Below the pieces are notes generated by a model, which saw nothing but the letters and a program-made list of their open reading frames with translations, had not been told where the DNA came from and ran no database searches. DNA of 64,000 nucleotides, taken from Symbiopectobacterium purcellii_A. Its GTDB lineage: Bacteria > Pseudomonadota > Gammaproteobacteria > Enterobacterales > Enterobacteriaceae. Every line of letters begins with the position of its first letter. The first letter of the stretch is position 1. Shown piece after piece: positions 46,456-57,200 of this stretch. The stretch spans positions 4,774,001 to 4,838,000 of the forward strand of contig NZ_CP189882.1 in assembly GCF_052050035.1 (NCBI RefSeq). Direction: 5' to 3'. The position numbers were made by a program, and so were the translations under genes.

Positions 46456-48507
46456 TTATTTCACGTTGTGCGACAGATCGCTGGCAATATGCACCGTCTC
46501 TTCCAGATAGGCATCCGGGGCCTGATAATCCTTGGGTAAATCATCCAGAGATTTCAGCGGCTTTTTGCCTTCGCGTTTGAAGCGTTCGTTAAGACGATTC
46601 AGGCGTAGCGCTTCATCGTCGTTATTCTCTTTTTCACGCTGAGCATAATTAAGGGAAACGATATTACGTTTCTCTTTATTGGCGTTGTAACGGGCAACAT
46701 CCTGAATGATATATTGGAATTCAGGATCTTTGGCAACGCGTGACTGGTGCTGCGCCTTCAATGCATTGATGAAGGGTTTCAGATCACCCAGTTTACCGTA
46801 GCGTGCCGCATTGATGCTGTCCCAGACCAAGGCGTTGTCTTCAAATTTCTCACCGGTTTCAACCGCTTCTGTGCCTGTTGGCATCAAGATATCCGGCGTG
46901 ACGCCGCGCAACTGCGTGCTACCGCCATCAATACGGTAAAACTTCTGAATGGTGTAGGAGACCGAACCCAATCCCTGCCACGCCGGATGCAGCATCTGAT
47001 CGTAAATACGGTTCAAGGAGCGATACTGTTGCACTGTGCCTTTACCGAAGGTCGGTTCACCCACAATCAACGCGCGACCGTAGTCTTGCATGGCGGCGGC
47101 GAAAATTTCCGATGCCGACGCACTGAAACGGTCAACCAACACGACCAGTGGACCTTTGTAGTAGACCACACCATCAGTATCGCTGTCTTCGCGCACCTTG
47201 CCGTTGTTGTCACGGATTTGCACCACCGGACCACTGGGAATAAACAGACCGGAAAGTCCTACCGCTTCGGTCAGCGCACCGCCGCCGTTGCCGCGCAGGT
47301 CGATGACAATACTGCTCACATTCTGTTCTTCCAGCTTTTGCAATTGCACTTTGACGTCATCCGTCAAGCCAACGTAAAAACTGGGAATATCCAGCACCCC
47401 GATGGTCTCTTTGCCCACGGTTTTAACCGACATTTTCACCGCGCGATCTTCCAGACGAATACGCTCACGGGTCAAGGTGACGGTTTTGGTTTTAGTGCCT
47501 TTGCCACCGGGCAAGATTTCAAGCCGCACCTTGCTGCCTTTGGGGCCTTTAATCAAAGCCACCACGTCATCAAGTCGCCAGCCAATCACTTCCACCATCG
47601 GTTCGCCGTTTTGCCCGACGCCGACAATGCGATCGCCAACGGTGATGCTTTTACTTTTTGCCGCCGGGCCACCCGCCACCATGGAATTGATAACCGTGTA
47701 ATCATCATCCATCTGCAACACCGCACCGATACCTTCCAGAGAAAGGCTCATGTCGGTATTGAACTGCTCGGTATTACGCGGTGATAAATAACTGGTGTGG
47801 GGATCCATTACTCGCGCAAACGCATTCATCACCAGTTGAAAAACGTCTTCACTGTTGCTCTGCGCCAGACGACGGATAGCAAACTGGTAACGCTTGGTGA
47901 GCGTTTCTTTGATCTCTTTGTCGTCTTTACCGGTGAGTTTTAACGTCAGCAAGTCAAATTTTACTTTGGCATCCCACAGGCGGTTCAGCTCACCGACATT
48001 TTGCGGCCACGGCGATTTGCTGCGATCCAGCTCGATGGTGTCTGTTCCTGCGAGATCAATGGGTTTTTCTAATACTGAGAGGGCATATTGCAAGCGCTCG
48101 AAACGGCGCTTTTGCGCTAGATTGTAGAGCGCATAGGGCACGTCCAGTTTGCCGCCTTTCAGATCTTCGCCTAACTGCCCTTTTTGGTTGGAAAATTCGG
48201 CAATATCGGAAGCCAACAGCACGTTATGGCTGTAGTCCAGCATATTGAGATAGCGGTTGAAAATTTTCTCGGAAAATTGTTCATCGAGCGCTATCTGCCG
48301 GTAGTGCGAGCGTAAGAAACGCAGTGTGATGCGAACGCTCTCGGTGGCATGCTGAAGTTCCTGGTGCAGTTGAGGAATCTGATCTGCACGCGTGATCATC
48401 TCACTGCGCGCAATCGCTTCACTGCGTGAGACAGGTGCTTCTTTGGCCACGCTCACGCCTGCGAGCAATGCGGCAGCAAGCACCGTCATTCGTATTAATG
48501 TGTTCAT
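46456..48507 (-). CDS. prc: Prc (Tsp), tail-specific periplasmic protease
   Basis: A periplasmic S41 protease that degrades proteins with nonpolar C-termini and processes FtsI and MepS. The protein has 683 residues with a signal peptide (MNTLIRMTVLAAALLAGVSV). A PDZ domain lies at about 235-330 (SLEGIGAVLQMDDDYTVINS). The catalytic Ser/Lys dyad is in VDRFSASASEIFAAAM and GEPTFGKGTVQQY. The end is SDLSHNVK. Intact. It lies 20 bp after proQ and is probably co-transcribed with it. Confidence 0.96.
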   Translation of the reverse strand: MNTLIRMTVLAAALLAGVSVAKEAPVSRSEAIARSEMITRADQIPQLHQELQHATESVRITLRFLRSHYRQIALDEQFSEKIFNRYLNMLDYSHNVLLASDIAEFSNQKGQLGEDLKGGKLDVPYALYNLAQKRRFERLQYALSVLEKPIDLAGTDTIELDRSKSPWPQNVGELNRLWDAKVKFDLLTLKLTGKDDKEIKETLTKRYQFAIRRLAQSNSEDVFQLVMNAFARVMDPHTSYLSPRNTEQFNTDMSLSLEGIGAVLQMDDDYTVINSMVAGGPAAKSKSITVGDRIVGVGQNGEPMVEVIGWRLDDVVALIKGPKGSKVRLEILPGGKGTKTKTVTLTRERIRLEDRAVKMSVKTVGKETIGVLDIPSFYVGLTDDVKVQLQKLEEQNVSSIVIDLRGNGGGALTEAVGLSGLFIPSGPVVQIRDNNGKVREDSDTDGVVYYKGPLVVLVDRFSASASEIFAAAMQDYGRALIVGEPTFGKGTVQQYRSLNRIYDQMLHPAWQGLGSVSYTIQKFYRIDGGSTQLRGVTPDILMPTGTEAVETGEKFEDNALVWDSINAARYGKLGDLKPFINALKAQHQSRVAKDPEFQYIIQDVARYNANKEKRNIVSLNYAQREKENNDDEALRLNRLNERFKREGKKPLKSLDDLPKDYQAPDAYLEETVHIASDLSHNVK

Positions 48508-48527
48508 GCCCTGGTTGGCCCTCCGTA

Positions 48528-49229
48528 TCAGAACTGCAAGTGTTCTGCACGCACAATCATCGCCAGACCGGAAGCCAGTTGAACCCGAACTTCACCTTTG
48601 GCAATCTCAAGCACCGTAGCGTCCATGGCATCTTTACCCGCTCTAACTTTGATCTCTTGACCAATTTTCAGGGCGGTAATATCCGTCACGTTAACGCGCT
48701 GCGGTTGCGGCGCACGCTCGGTAGCCGCTTTGGGCTGACGAGGCGCGGAAGCACGCGGCGCAGTGGTACGAGGTTGACGCGGAGCACTGTCGGCTGCTGG
48801 GCGCTCGCGGCGCGGGGCAGGTTTACGCTGACGCGCAGGTTGATCGGTGGTTTCACCTGCGGCACGACGTTTCGCTTGCTGTTCAGCTCGCTGCGCCTGA
48901 ACGCGCGCTTTCGCTTCTTCCAACTGCTTGCGAGCGTGATCGACATGCTGCTGTTCCAATTCACCGCACGGATTGCCATCCAGATCCACACGTTGCGCAC
49001 CCAGCTTGATGCCGTACAGGTAACGCCAACTGGAGGTATAAAGGCGCAACGCAGAACGCAATTGCGTTTTACTCACACTGTCAGTCTCCGACACACGCGT
49101 GACAAGATCCTGAAAAATACCGATTTTCAAAGGCCGCGTGTCACCTTCAGTGGTGAAACAAAGCGGAAACCGTTCTGCCAAAAAGGCAATGACATCTTTA
49201 CTACTGTTCAACTTAGGTTGATTTTCCAT
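48528..49229 (-). CDS. proQ: ProQ, RNA chaperone
   Basis: A FinO-domain RNA-binding protein that stabilises sRNAs and mRNAs. The protein has 233 residues: N-terminal FinO domain about 1-120 (SKDVIAFLAERFPLCF, LRSALRLYTSSWRYLYGIKL), a basic Gln/Arg/Pro/Ala-rich linker about 120-180, and a C-terminal Tudor-like domain (ALKIGQEIKVRAGKDAMDAT, VLEIAKGEVRVQL). Intact; forms an operon with prc. Confidence 0.95.
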   Translation of the reverse strand: MENQPKLNSSKDVIAFLAERFPLCFTTEGDTRPLKIGIFQDLVTRVSETDSVSKTQLRSALRLYTSSWRYLYGIKLGAQRVDLDGNPCGELEQQHVDHARKQLEEAKARVQAQRAEQQAKRRAAGETTDQPARQRKPAPRRERPAADSAPRQPRTTAPRASAPRQPKAATERAPQPQRVNVTDITALKIGQEIKVRAGKDAMDATVLEIAKGEVRVQLASGLAMIVRAEHLQF

Positions 49230-49313
49230 GAAATTTCCTGATTACAACGGGTTTGCCAACCAGCGCAGGCATGAACAGGCGACATTATAATGACGCCATC
49301 AGCAATTGCTACG

Positions 49314-49820
49314 TTATCCTTCTCTCTGCGTGAGAGAATTGATAAAAATCAGCACATCGCTCTGTTGCAATTGTGCGCAGAGCACGGCGACCAGCGCTTT
49401 AAGACCTTCTTCGTCATCCGCGTCAAAACGCGCATAGGACGTGCTATCAATATCCAGCACGCCAATCAGTTGGCCGTTGACAGAAAGCGGCAACACGATC
49501 TCGGCATTACTGGCGGCATCGCAGGCGATGTGACCAGGAAAGGCATGCACATCATCGACACTTTGAATGAGGTTCTCCGCAATCGCGCGCACACAAACGC
49601 CTTTGCCCGCAGGAATGCGCACACAGGCAACCCGACCTTGAAATGGCCCAAGAAACAGCGTGTCATCATCCAGAAGATAAAAACCCGCCCAATTGACGCC
49701 TTCCAGACGCTCAAACAAAAGCGCACTGCTATTGGCCAAAATAGTGATAAAGCGGCGTTCACCCGTAATCAGAGCAGTAAGATCGCTGACAAGATCCCTA
49801 TAAAATGATGGTTTGTTCAT
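49314..49820 (-). CDS. msrC: MsrC, free methionine-(R)-sulfoxide reductase
   Basis: A 168-residue GAF-domain enzyme that reduces free Met-R-sulfoxide. The three cysteines of the active site are visible in GRVACVRIPAGKGVCVRAI and GHIACDAASNAEIVLPL. It also has GQLIGVLDIDSTSYARFD. The order proQ-msrC with divergent letA is as in E. coli. Intact. Confidence 0.93.
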   Translation of the reverse strand: MNKPSFYRDLVSDLTALITGERRFITILANSSALLFERLEGVNWAGFYLLDDDTLFLGPFQGRVACVRIPAGKGVCVRAIAENLIQSVDDVHAFPGHIACDAASNAEIVLPLSVNGQLIGVLDIDSTSYARFDADDEEGLKALVAVLCAQLQQSDVLIFINSLTQREG

Positions 49821-50154
49821 AAATAATAATTCAGTTTTTCCAAATACCGGATCACTCCATCCCTAACCGATTGACGCAACGCGTATCGTTAGCTCAGGGG
49901 CATAATCCCATAATTTCAATCACCCTGCCTGACAACATCGGCAGCGTCTCCCACAAGAGAAGAAGAATATACGCTTTTGCGTTTTTATTCACATAAACGT
50001 GACAGGATGAATTGAGACATACTGCACAGCATGCCACAACAACATTCGCTTCGTCAGCGTATTGCGCACATTTCATTCACCCTAGCCAGACATCTGATTT
50101 TCCTGAAACCACGCCTACACATTCAATTACCGTGCATCCCCGGAAGTAGGCTAT
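49821..50154. other. msrC-letA divergent spacer
   Basis: A 334-bp non-coding stretch that should hold the msrC and letA promoters. I see no clear gene or operator in it. It ends at an IS5-family insertion. Confidence 0.5.
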
Positions 50155-51191
50155 AAGCGTGTTGCTTAATAGTGAAATAAGGGTGTTTCGGTGATTGAAG
50201 TAAATTTTACGCTGTTCTGAGATGGAAATTCCAAAGACCGGCGCTAAGGAGTAAGAAGGTATCATCAATAAAGGGTCTACGATTCCGTAAAATTTGGGTC
50301 ATGCAACCGAGGCGCTTGATACCCGCGATGGCGTGTTCAACTGTAATACGGATGCCCGAGATTATTTTATTTTCTTGTTTTTGTTCAGGCGATAAAGGTC
50401 TTTTTCGAGTTCCTTTTTTTGGGATTTGTGTATTAGGATGCTGTTTATCTATACCTTGAAAACCGGTATCTGCCCAGATGGTTACCTCAGGAGGAATATG
50501 GCGAATTATATCGACTTTATCGAGTAAGCGTTTATCGTGACGGCGCCCATTTTTGCTCATGGGGATAAATCCAATTTGCCTTGTTTCGTCAGTCATAATA
50601 AGCCCTTTTCGAGTGGTCTGTCTTTTCTTTCCCGAATACATTTTTTTTCGCCGACGCAGATTCTTAGGCTTTTGGACAGGTCGCTCTGTCCCATCAATAA
50701 AGACGTCTTTAACTCCAGGAAAGGCGCGAAAAAATTCCTCAGCAGAGCGAATTTGACGAGCGGGCAAAACACATTCTCGCCCCAAGGTCATCTCTAAAAC
50801 CGGCAATAATATTTTTACCCAGCGACATACCCGTTTTCTATCTAAACCAAAAAGAAGTCCTTGCAAATCATAGGTCGGATAACATTTTAAATACAATAAA
50901 ATAAAAAGCAGTTTATCTAATGGGGTTGGGATAAATCCTTTCTGCCCTCCACCCATCTGCCGCTCGTGATCTTTTCGATTCTTTTGCCGATAAATCAAAT
51001 AACAAGCTGAAAATTCAGCGGCTAAATTTTTCAATTCTTCGACTGATAATCCAATGATTGCTTTACATAAACGATTATCTCGTAACAACCGCTCTTTGTT
51101 GATCATTTCAAACCTTTATTCTCTAAGTTAAACCTCTTTTTATTCTCAATAGCCTGACAAAAAATGCAAGTCTCTATTCAGCAACTAGTTT
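50155..51191 (-). mobile_element. IS5-family (DDE_Tnp_4 type) element (1037 bp), intact, upstream of letA
   Basis: The ends AAGCGTGTTGCTTAATAG and GCAACTAGTTT are flanked by the 3-bp duplication TAT (50152-50154 and 51192-51194). It sits only 38 bp in front of the letA start and so separates letA from its promoter. Confidence 0.93.
50207..51106 (-). CDS. IS5-family DDE_Tnp_4-type transposase
   Basis: A 299-residue protein equal to that at 39265-40164 apart from a few substitutions (IYRQKN for IYRKKN, GGGQKG for GAGQKG, DRKRV for DRTRV). The DDE residues in VFIDGTERP, IWADTGFQG and VEHAIAG are intact. Probably functional. Confidence 0.9.
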   Translation of the reverse strand: MINKERLLRDNRLCKAIIGLSVEELKNLAAEFSACYLIYRQKNRKDHERQMGGGQKGFIPTPLDKLLFILLYLKCYPTYDLQGLLFGLDRKRVCRWVKILLPVLEMTLGRECVLPARQIRSAEEFFRAFPGVKDVFIDGTERPVQKPKNLRRRKKMYSGKKRQTTRKGLIMTDETRQIGFIPMSKNGRRHDKRLLDKVDIIRHIPPEVTIWADTGFQGIDKQHPNTQIPKKGTRKRPLSPEQKQENKIISGIRITVEHAIAGIKRLGCMTQILRNRRPFIDDTFLLLSAGLWNFHLRTA

Positions 51192-51320
51192 TATGATGCT
51201 GACGACCTTCACAGCGCAATCCGGCGTAATGAAAATATACAGCATAGTGGGTTCTGCCACGCATAGCGCTCCGCGCCCGCCCGTCCCCCAGGCACGCTCT
51301 GGCGTTGCCTATGGGCGTTA

Positions 51321-52200
51321 TAGCTAAACGACTTAATTTTGATTACATTATTTAAATGAGCTATTCAATTGATTTTAGACGTAAAGTGATATCTACACGG
51401 AAAAACGAAGGGTTGAGTATCCGAGAAACAGCGAAGCAATTTCGGATTGGCCCTGCCTCTGTATCGCGTTGGATTAATCAAATAGAGTCAAAAGCATCGA
51501 CCACGCGTCAGCGAAAGATCGATAAATCCGAGTTGATAAAAGATGTTGAACAATATCCAGATGCTTACCAAAAAGAACGTGCAGAGCGTTTTGGCGTTTG
51601 TCAGAAGGCCATTTGGCAAGCGCTTAAAAAGCTGGGATTGACCTATAAAAAAAACTCTACGTCATCCGAAAGCCGACGAAAACGCCCGGCAGGGATTTCA
51701 ACAAAAAAAACAACAGTATGAAAAAGAAGGTAAACCTATTGTTTTTATTGATGAAAGTGGTTTTTCACACGATGCCCCACGGACTCACGGCTATTCCCCA
51801 AAAGGTCAACGGTGTTTTGGCCTGAAGAACTGGGGAGCTAGGGGAAGAACAAATGTTATCGGCGCTTTATTAGGCACAACGCTGTTTGCTATCGGATTAT
51901 TTGATATCAATATTAACAGCGATGTTTTCTATGCCTGGGTCACACAAGTCCTTATCCCAGTACTCCCTAAAAACAGTGTAATCATGATGGACAATGCCAC
52001 TTTTCACAAAAAACATAATATTCAACAAGTCATCATCGATGCAGGGTATATGGTGGAGTATTTGCCTACATATTCGCCAGATCTTAACCCAATTGAGCAT
52101 AAATGGGCACAAGCAAAAAGCAAAAAAAGAGAGATGGGTTGCGATACAGAGAGTTTGTTCTCAGTCCATATGGTGTAATCAAAATTAAGTCGCTTGGCTA
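51321..52200 (+). mobile_element. IS630-family element copy F (880 bp)
   Basis: Complete, flanked by TA (51319-51320 and 52201-52202) in letA codon 31. The transposase has A8 followed by A8, so ORF A (51356-51721) and ORF B are in different frames. Confidence 0.95.
51356..52178 (+). pseudogene. IS630-family transposase in two frames (copy F)
   Basis: ORF A ends ISTKKTTV after the A8 run; ORF B carries FIDESGF, MMDNATFH and NPIEHKW and ends at 52178. The same arrangement is found in five other copies, so it may be functional through slippage. Confidence 0.75.
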
Positions 52201-53021
52201 TATCACCGTTGTCATGGTTGCGACATGCTGTTTCTGCTTCCGGCAATGCGCAAAGGGGGAGTATGCCACCTGCCCGCGATGTTCCACCCGCGTCGGTTCA
52301 GGGCGCGATTGGTCAATGACACGACTGGCCGCGATGGCCACGACGATGTTGTTGTTAATGCCTTTCGCCTATACCGCCCCCCTGCTCGATATCCGACTGC
52401 TGGGTGTCGCGATCAATGCCAGCCTGTTTGAAGGCATCTGGCAGATGACCCAGCAAGGACACCCGGTCACCGCCAGTATGGTGGCGTTCTGTACCGTAGG
52501 CGTACCGGTTACGCTGATGATTTCCCTGCTGTATCTCTTTTTTGCTCCGCGCATTGGTATGAATCTGCGGCCGATTCTGCTGTTGCTGGAAAAATTGAAA
52601 GCCTGGATGATGCTCGATATTTATCTGGTCGGGCTGGCCGTTGCAGCCATCAAGATCCGCGAGTTTTCCGATATTGAGATAGGCCACGGCATGGTGGCCT
52701 ATCTCACTTTGACCCTGCTGAGTCTGTTAACCTTGATTCACCTGAATCCAGATCAACTCTGGCTACGTTTCTACCCCCGGCTGCATCCGGTGATCAATCC
52801 GGAACGTTATCGCCTGTGTCTGGCCTGCCATTTCACCAGCTCACGCCCCATTCCCACTCGAGGGCGCTGCCCTCGCTGCCATACCCCATTACGAGCACGT
52901 CGCCGCCACAGCCTGCAAAAATCGTGGGCGGCCTTGATCAGCGCCATCGTATTTCTGGTGCCCGCCAACCTTCTGCCCATCTCGATTCTCTACGTCAATG
53001 GTGCACGTAAAGAGGACACTA

Positions 53022-53900
53022 TAGCCAAGCGACTTAATTTTGATTACACCATATGGACTGAGAACAAACTCTCTGTATCGCAACCCATCTCTCTTTTTTT
53101 GCTTTTTGCTTGTGCCCATTTATGCTCAATCGGGTTAAGATCTGGCGAATATGTAGGCAAATACTCCACCATATACCCTGCATCGATGATGACTTGTTGA
53201 ATATTATGTTTTTTGTGAAAAGTGGCATTGTCCATCATGATTACACTGTTTTTAGGGAGTACTGGGATAAGGACTTGTGTGACCCAGGCATAGAAAACAT
53301 CGCTGTTAATATTGATATCAAATAATCCGATAGCAAACAGCGTTGTGCCTAATAAAGCGCCGATAACATTTGTTCTTCCCCTAGCTCCCCAGTTCTTCAG
53401 GCCAAAACACCGTTGACCTTTTGGGGAATAGCCGTGAGTCCGTGGGGCATCGTGTGAAAAACCACTTTCATCAATAAAAACAATAGGTTTACCTTCTTTT
53501 TCATACTGTTGTTTTTTTGTTGAAATCCCTGCCGGGCGTTTTCGTCGGCTTTCGGATGACGTAGAGTTTTTTTTATAGGTCAATCCCAGCTTTTTAAGCG
53601 CTTGCCAAATGGCCTTCTGACAAACGCCAAAACGCTCTGCACGTTCTTTTTGGTAAGCATCTGGATATTGTTCAACATCTTTTATCAACTCGGATTTATC
53701 GATCTTTCGCTGACGCGTGGTCGATGCTTTTGACTCTATTTGATTAATCCAACGCGATACAGAGGCAGGGCCAATCCGAAATTGCTTCGCTGTTTCTCGG
53801 ATACTCAACCCTTCGTTTTTCCGTGTAGATATCACTTTACGTCTAAAATCAATTGAATAGCTCATTTAAATAATGTAATCAAAATTAAGTCGTTTAGCTA
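53022..53900 (-). mobile_element. IS630-family element copy G (879 bp)
   Basis: Complete, flanked by TA (53020-53021 and 53901-53902) in letA. It is one base shorter than most copies, because the second A-run of the transposase has seven A. Confidence 0.95.
53044..53865 (-). CDS. IS630-family transposase, single frame with shifted middle segment
   Basis: A 273-residue open frame. The first A-run has eight A, as in the frameshifted copies, but the second run has seven, which restores the frame. About 21 residues between them (NSTSSESRRKRPAGIST) are therefore read in the wrong frame compared with copy E. The catalytic DDE motifs are intact. Whether this hybrid works is unknown. Confidence 0.85.
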   Translation of the reverse strand: MSYSIDFRRKVISTRKNEGLSIRETAKQFRIGPASVSRWINQIESKASTTRQRKIDKSELIKDVEQYPDAYQKERAERFGVCQKAIWQALKKLGLTYKKNSTSSESRRKRPAGISTKKQQYEKEGKPIVFIDESGFSHDAPRTHGYSPKGQRCFGLKNWGARGRTNVIGALLGTTLFAIGLFDININSDVFYAWVTQVLIPVLPKNSVIMMDNATFHKKHNIQQVIIDAGYMVEYLPTYSPDLNPIEHKWAQAKSKKREMGCDTESLFSVHMV

Positions 53901-54259
53901 TATCCTGTCAGGTATTCTCTCGCTGGCAAACGGCAATGTGTCTGTCGCGGCGGTGGTTTTTATCGCCAGTATACTGGTGCCCTTCACCAAGGTTATCGTG
54001 CTGAGCACCCTGCTGTTGAGCATACATCTGCACACGCAGCGCGCTATCATGACGCGCATGCGCTTGTTACGTGCCATGATCTGGATTGGCCGCTGGTCGA
54101 TGCTGGATCTGTTCGTCATCGCCTTGATGATGTCGCTGGTAAATCGCGACCAACTGTTGGCTTTTACCTTAGGCCCGGCGGCCTTCTATTTTGGGGCGGC
54201 CGTTATTTTGACCATTCTTGCTGCGGAATGGCTGGATAGCCGATTAATGTGGGATACCC

Positions 54260-57200
54260 ATGGAACACGATTCAACAACACCCGAGTCAACACGAACCGC
54301 GATTAAGCATAGGCGTCGTATATCGCCGTTCTGTCTGCTGCCCTTTATTGCACTGCTGATTGCCGGCTGGTTGCTCTACACCAATCAGCAAGAGCGCGGA
54401 ACCACGGTCACCATTGATTTTATCTCTGCTGACGGCATCGTGGCTGGCAGAACTCCGGTGCGTTATCAAGGTGTCGAAATCGGGACGGTACAAAACATTT
54501 CGCTGAGTGAAGACCTGCGGACCATTCAGGTTGAAGCCAGCATTAAAAGTGACATGAAAGAAGCGCTACGCAGCGGGACACAATTCTGGCTGGTAACCCC
54601 CAAAGCCTCATTAGCTGGCGTTTCCGGCCTTGACGCTCTGGTTGGCGGTAACTATATAGGTATGATGCCCGGCCCCGGCGAGCCGCAGGCGCACTTTTCT
54701 GCGCTGGATACTCAACCGAAATACCGGGTCAACAGTGGGGAGTTACTGGTGCATCTGCATGCCGATGACCTAGGGTCACTCAACGCGGGCTCGCTGGTGT
54801 ATTACCGCAAGATACCCGTCGGAAAAGTGTACGATTACACCGTAACCCCAGATAATAAAGGCGTGACAGTTGATGTTCTTATCGAGCGCCGCTTCACGCA
54901 TTTAATCAAGAAAGAGAGCCGCTTTTGGAATGTGTCCGGCATCAAGGCGGATATCAGCCCGGGCGGCGCCAAAGTAGAAATGCAAAGCCTGGCGGCACTG
55001 GTCAATGGCGCTGTCGCATTTGACTCACCGGATGGAAGCGATAACGCCAGCGCGGAACAAGCATACCGACTCTACCCTAATCTGGCGCAAAGCCAGCGCG
55101 GTGTGGCGATTACCTTAACGCTTCCCTCCGCCAATATGCTGAAAACCGGACAAACACCGCTGCTTTATCAGGGTTTGGAAGTGGGCAGTGTACAAAAACT
55201 GGTGCTGGACCCTGGCAACGGGAATGTCACCGGAAAGTTGATTATCGACCCCTCTGTTGTACCGCTGATGCGTGAAGGCACACGTATTGAACTCACCAAA
55301 CCACGGCTGACCTTGAACGATCTTAACCTCTCTCGCCTGTTAACCGGTCCAACGCTAACTCTGATTCCCGGCGACGGAGAGCCGCGCCAAATATTTCCAC
55401 TGATTGATGGCACGCAGGCCTTACGTCCCGATACGCTGACCGTTCAGTTGTCTGCCGCACAGAGCTATGGCATTGATGTTGGCCAACCCGTGTTGCTACA
55501 TGGCGTACAGATCGGGCAGATCATTCAGCGCACGCTGACCGAAAAAGGCGTCACCTTCGATGCTAGCATCGAACCCGAATACCGTGCTCTGCTGCACAAA
55601 GACAGCATCTTTATCGTCAACAGCAGGCTAAACGTCAAACTGGGGTTGGAGGGCGTGCAAATGATCGGAGCCAGCCCGCAAGAGTGGCTCAGCGGCGGTG
55701 TGATGGTGTTACCCGGTACACAAGGTGAGCCGCTGGCTCACTATACCCTGTTTAGTGATCGGGATAATGCGCAAGAAGGCATCAAAGGCAGCACGCCCAG
55801 CCCAACCTTAACGCTGGTCACCGACAGTCTACCGGACATTCAGGAAGGCTCGGTTGTGTTATACCGCAAGTTTCAGGTCGGCGAAATCATGCGTATTCGT
55901 CCCGGTGCAGAAACCTTCGACGTCCAGGTTTACCTGCATCCGGAGTATCGCAAACTGCTGACTGAACGCAGCGTGTTCTGGGCCGAGGGCGGAGCCCGCG
56001 TGCAACTGAGCACCTCCGGACTGACGGTTCAGGCCGTGCCCCTTAACCGGGCAATCAAAGGCGCCATCAGTTTCGATAATCTCGAAGGGGCTCCTGAAAC
56101 CAAAGGCGGAAAGCGGCTGCTGTATAACACTGAAACCGCTGCACGTGCGATCGGTAGCCGCATTGAATTGCGGACTTATGACGCCAGTTCACTCTCAGCC
56201 GGCATGCCGATTCGCTACCTTGGTATTGAGATTGGTCGGTTGGACTCCCTTAAGCTGGCGGAACAGCGCAACGATGTATTGGCGCAAGCGGTGCTCTACC
56301 CCGAGTACGTTAACGCCTTTGCTAGTGCCGGCACGCGCTTTTCAGTGGTGACGCCGCAAATTTCAGCAGCTGGCGTCGATCATCTGGAAACCCTGCTCCA
56401 ACCCTACATTAATGTCGAGCCAGGCAACGGGGCGCAACAGCGCCAATTCGAACTGCAACAGGCGACCATTTCCGATTCCCGTTATAGCCAAGCGACTTAA
56501 TTTTGATTACACCATATGGACTGAGAACAAACTCTCTGTATCGCAACCCATCTCTCTTTTTTTGCTTTTTGCTTGTGCCCATTTATGCTCAATTGGGTTA
56601 AGATCTGGCGAATATGTAGGCAAATACTCCACCATATACCCTGCATCGATGATGACTTGTTGAATATTATGTTTTTTGTGAAAAGTGGCATTGTCCATCA
56701 TGATTACACTGTTTTTAGGGAGTACTGGGATAAGGACTTGTGTGACCCAGGCATAGAAAACATCGCTGTTAATATTGATATCAAATAATCCGATAGCAAA
56801 CAGCGTTGTGCCTAATAAAGCGCCGATAACATTTGTTCTTCCCCTAGCTCCCCAGTTCTTCAGGCCAAAACACCGTTGACCTTTTGGGGAATAGCCGTGA
56901 GTCCGTGGGGCATCGTGTGAAAAACCACTTTCATCAATAAAAACAATAGGTTTACCTTCTTTTTCATACTGTTGTTTTTTTTGTTGAAATCCCTGCCGGG
57001 CGTTTTCGTCGGCTTTCGGATGACGTAGAGTTTTTTTTATAGGTCAATCCCAGCTTTTTAAGCGCTTGCCAAATGGCCTTCTGACAAACGCCAAAACGCT
57101 CTGCACGTTCTTTTTGGTAAGCATCTGGATATTGTTCAACATCTTTTATCAACTCGGATTTATCGATCTTTCGCTGACGCGTGGTCGATGCTTTTGACTC

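Larger units (their letters stand above)
51229..54306 (+). pseudogene. letA: LetA (YebS), broken by two IS630 copies and a frameshift
   Basis: LetA is the inner-membrane PqiA-family partner of the LetB lipid-transport tunnel. Host pieces 51229-51320, 52201-53021 and 53903-54306 join in register. The start gives MKIYSIVGSATHSAP..., then zinc-ribbon-like CHGC and CPRC. Five G (AAAGGGGGAG, near 52255) instead of four shift the frame. The rest reads GRDWSMTRLAAMATTMLLLM, then CLACHF/CPRCH and, after the second IS630, LSGILSLANGNVSVAAVVFI and WIGRWSMLDLFVI. An IS5-family element lies in front of the start. There are three lesions inside the gene and one upstream. Confidence 0.92.

Noticed and set aside
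46747..47784. 345-codon open frame antisense to prc
   Set aside because: It lies fully inside prc on the opposite strand, with no ribosome site or recognisable domain.
52103..53200. 365-codon open frame across IS630, letA and IS630
   Set aside because: The ends are IS630 sequence in the wrong frame; the middle is letA. It is not a novel protein.
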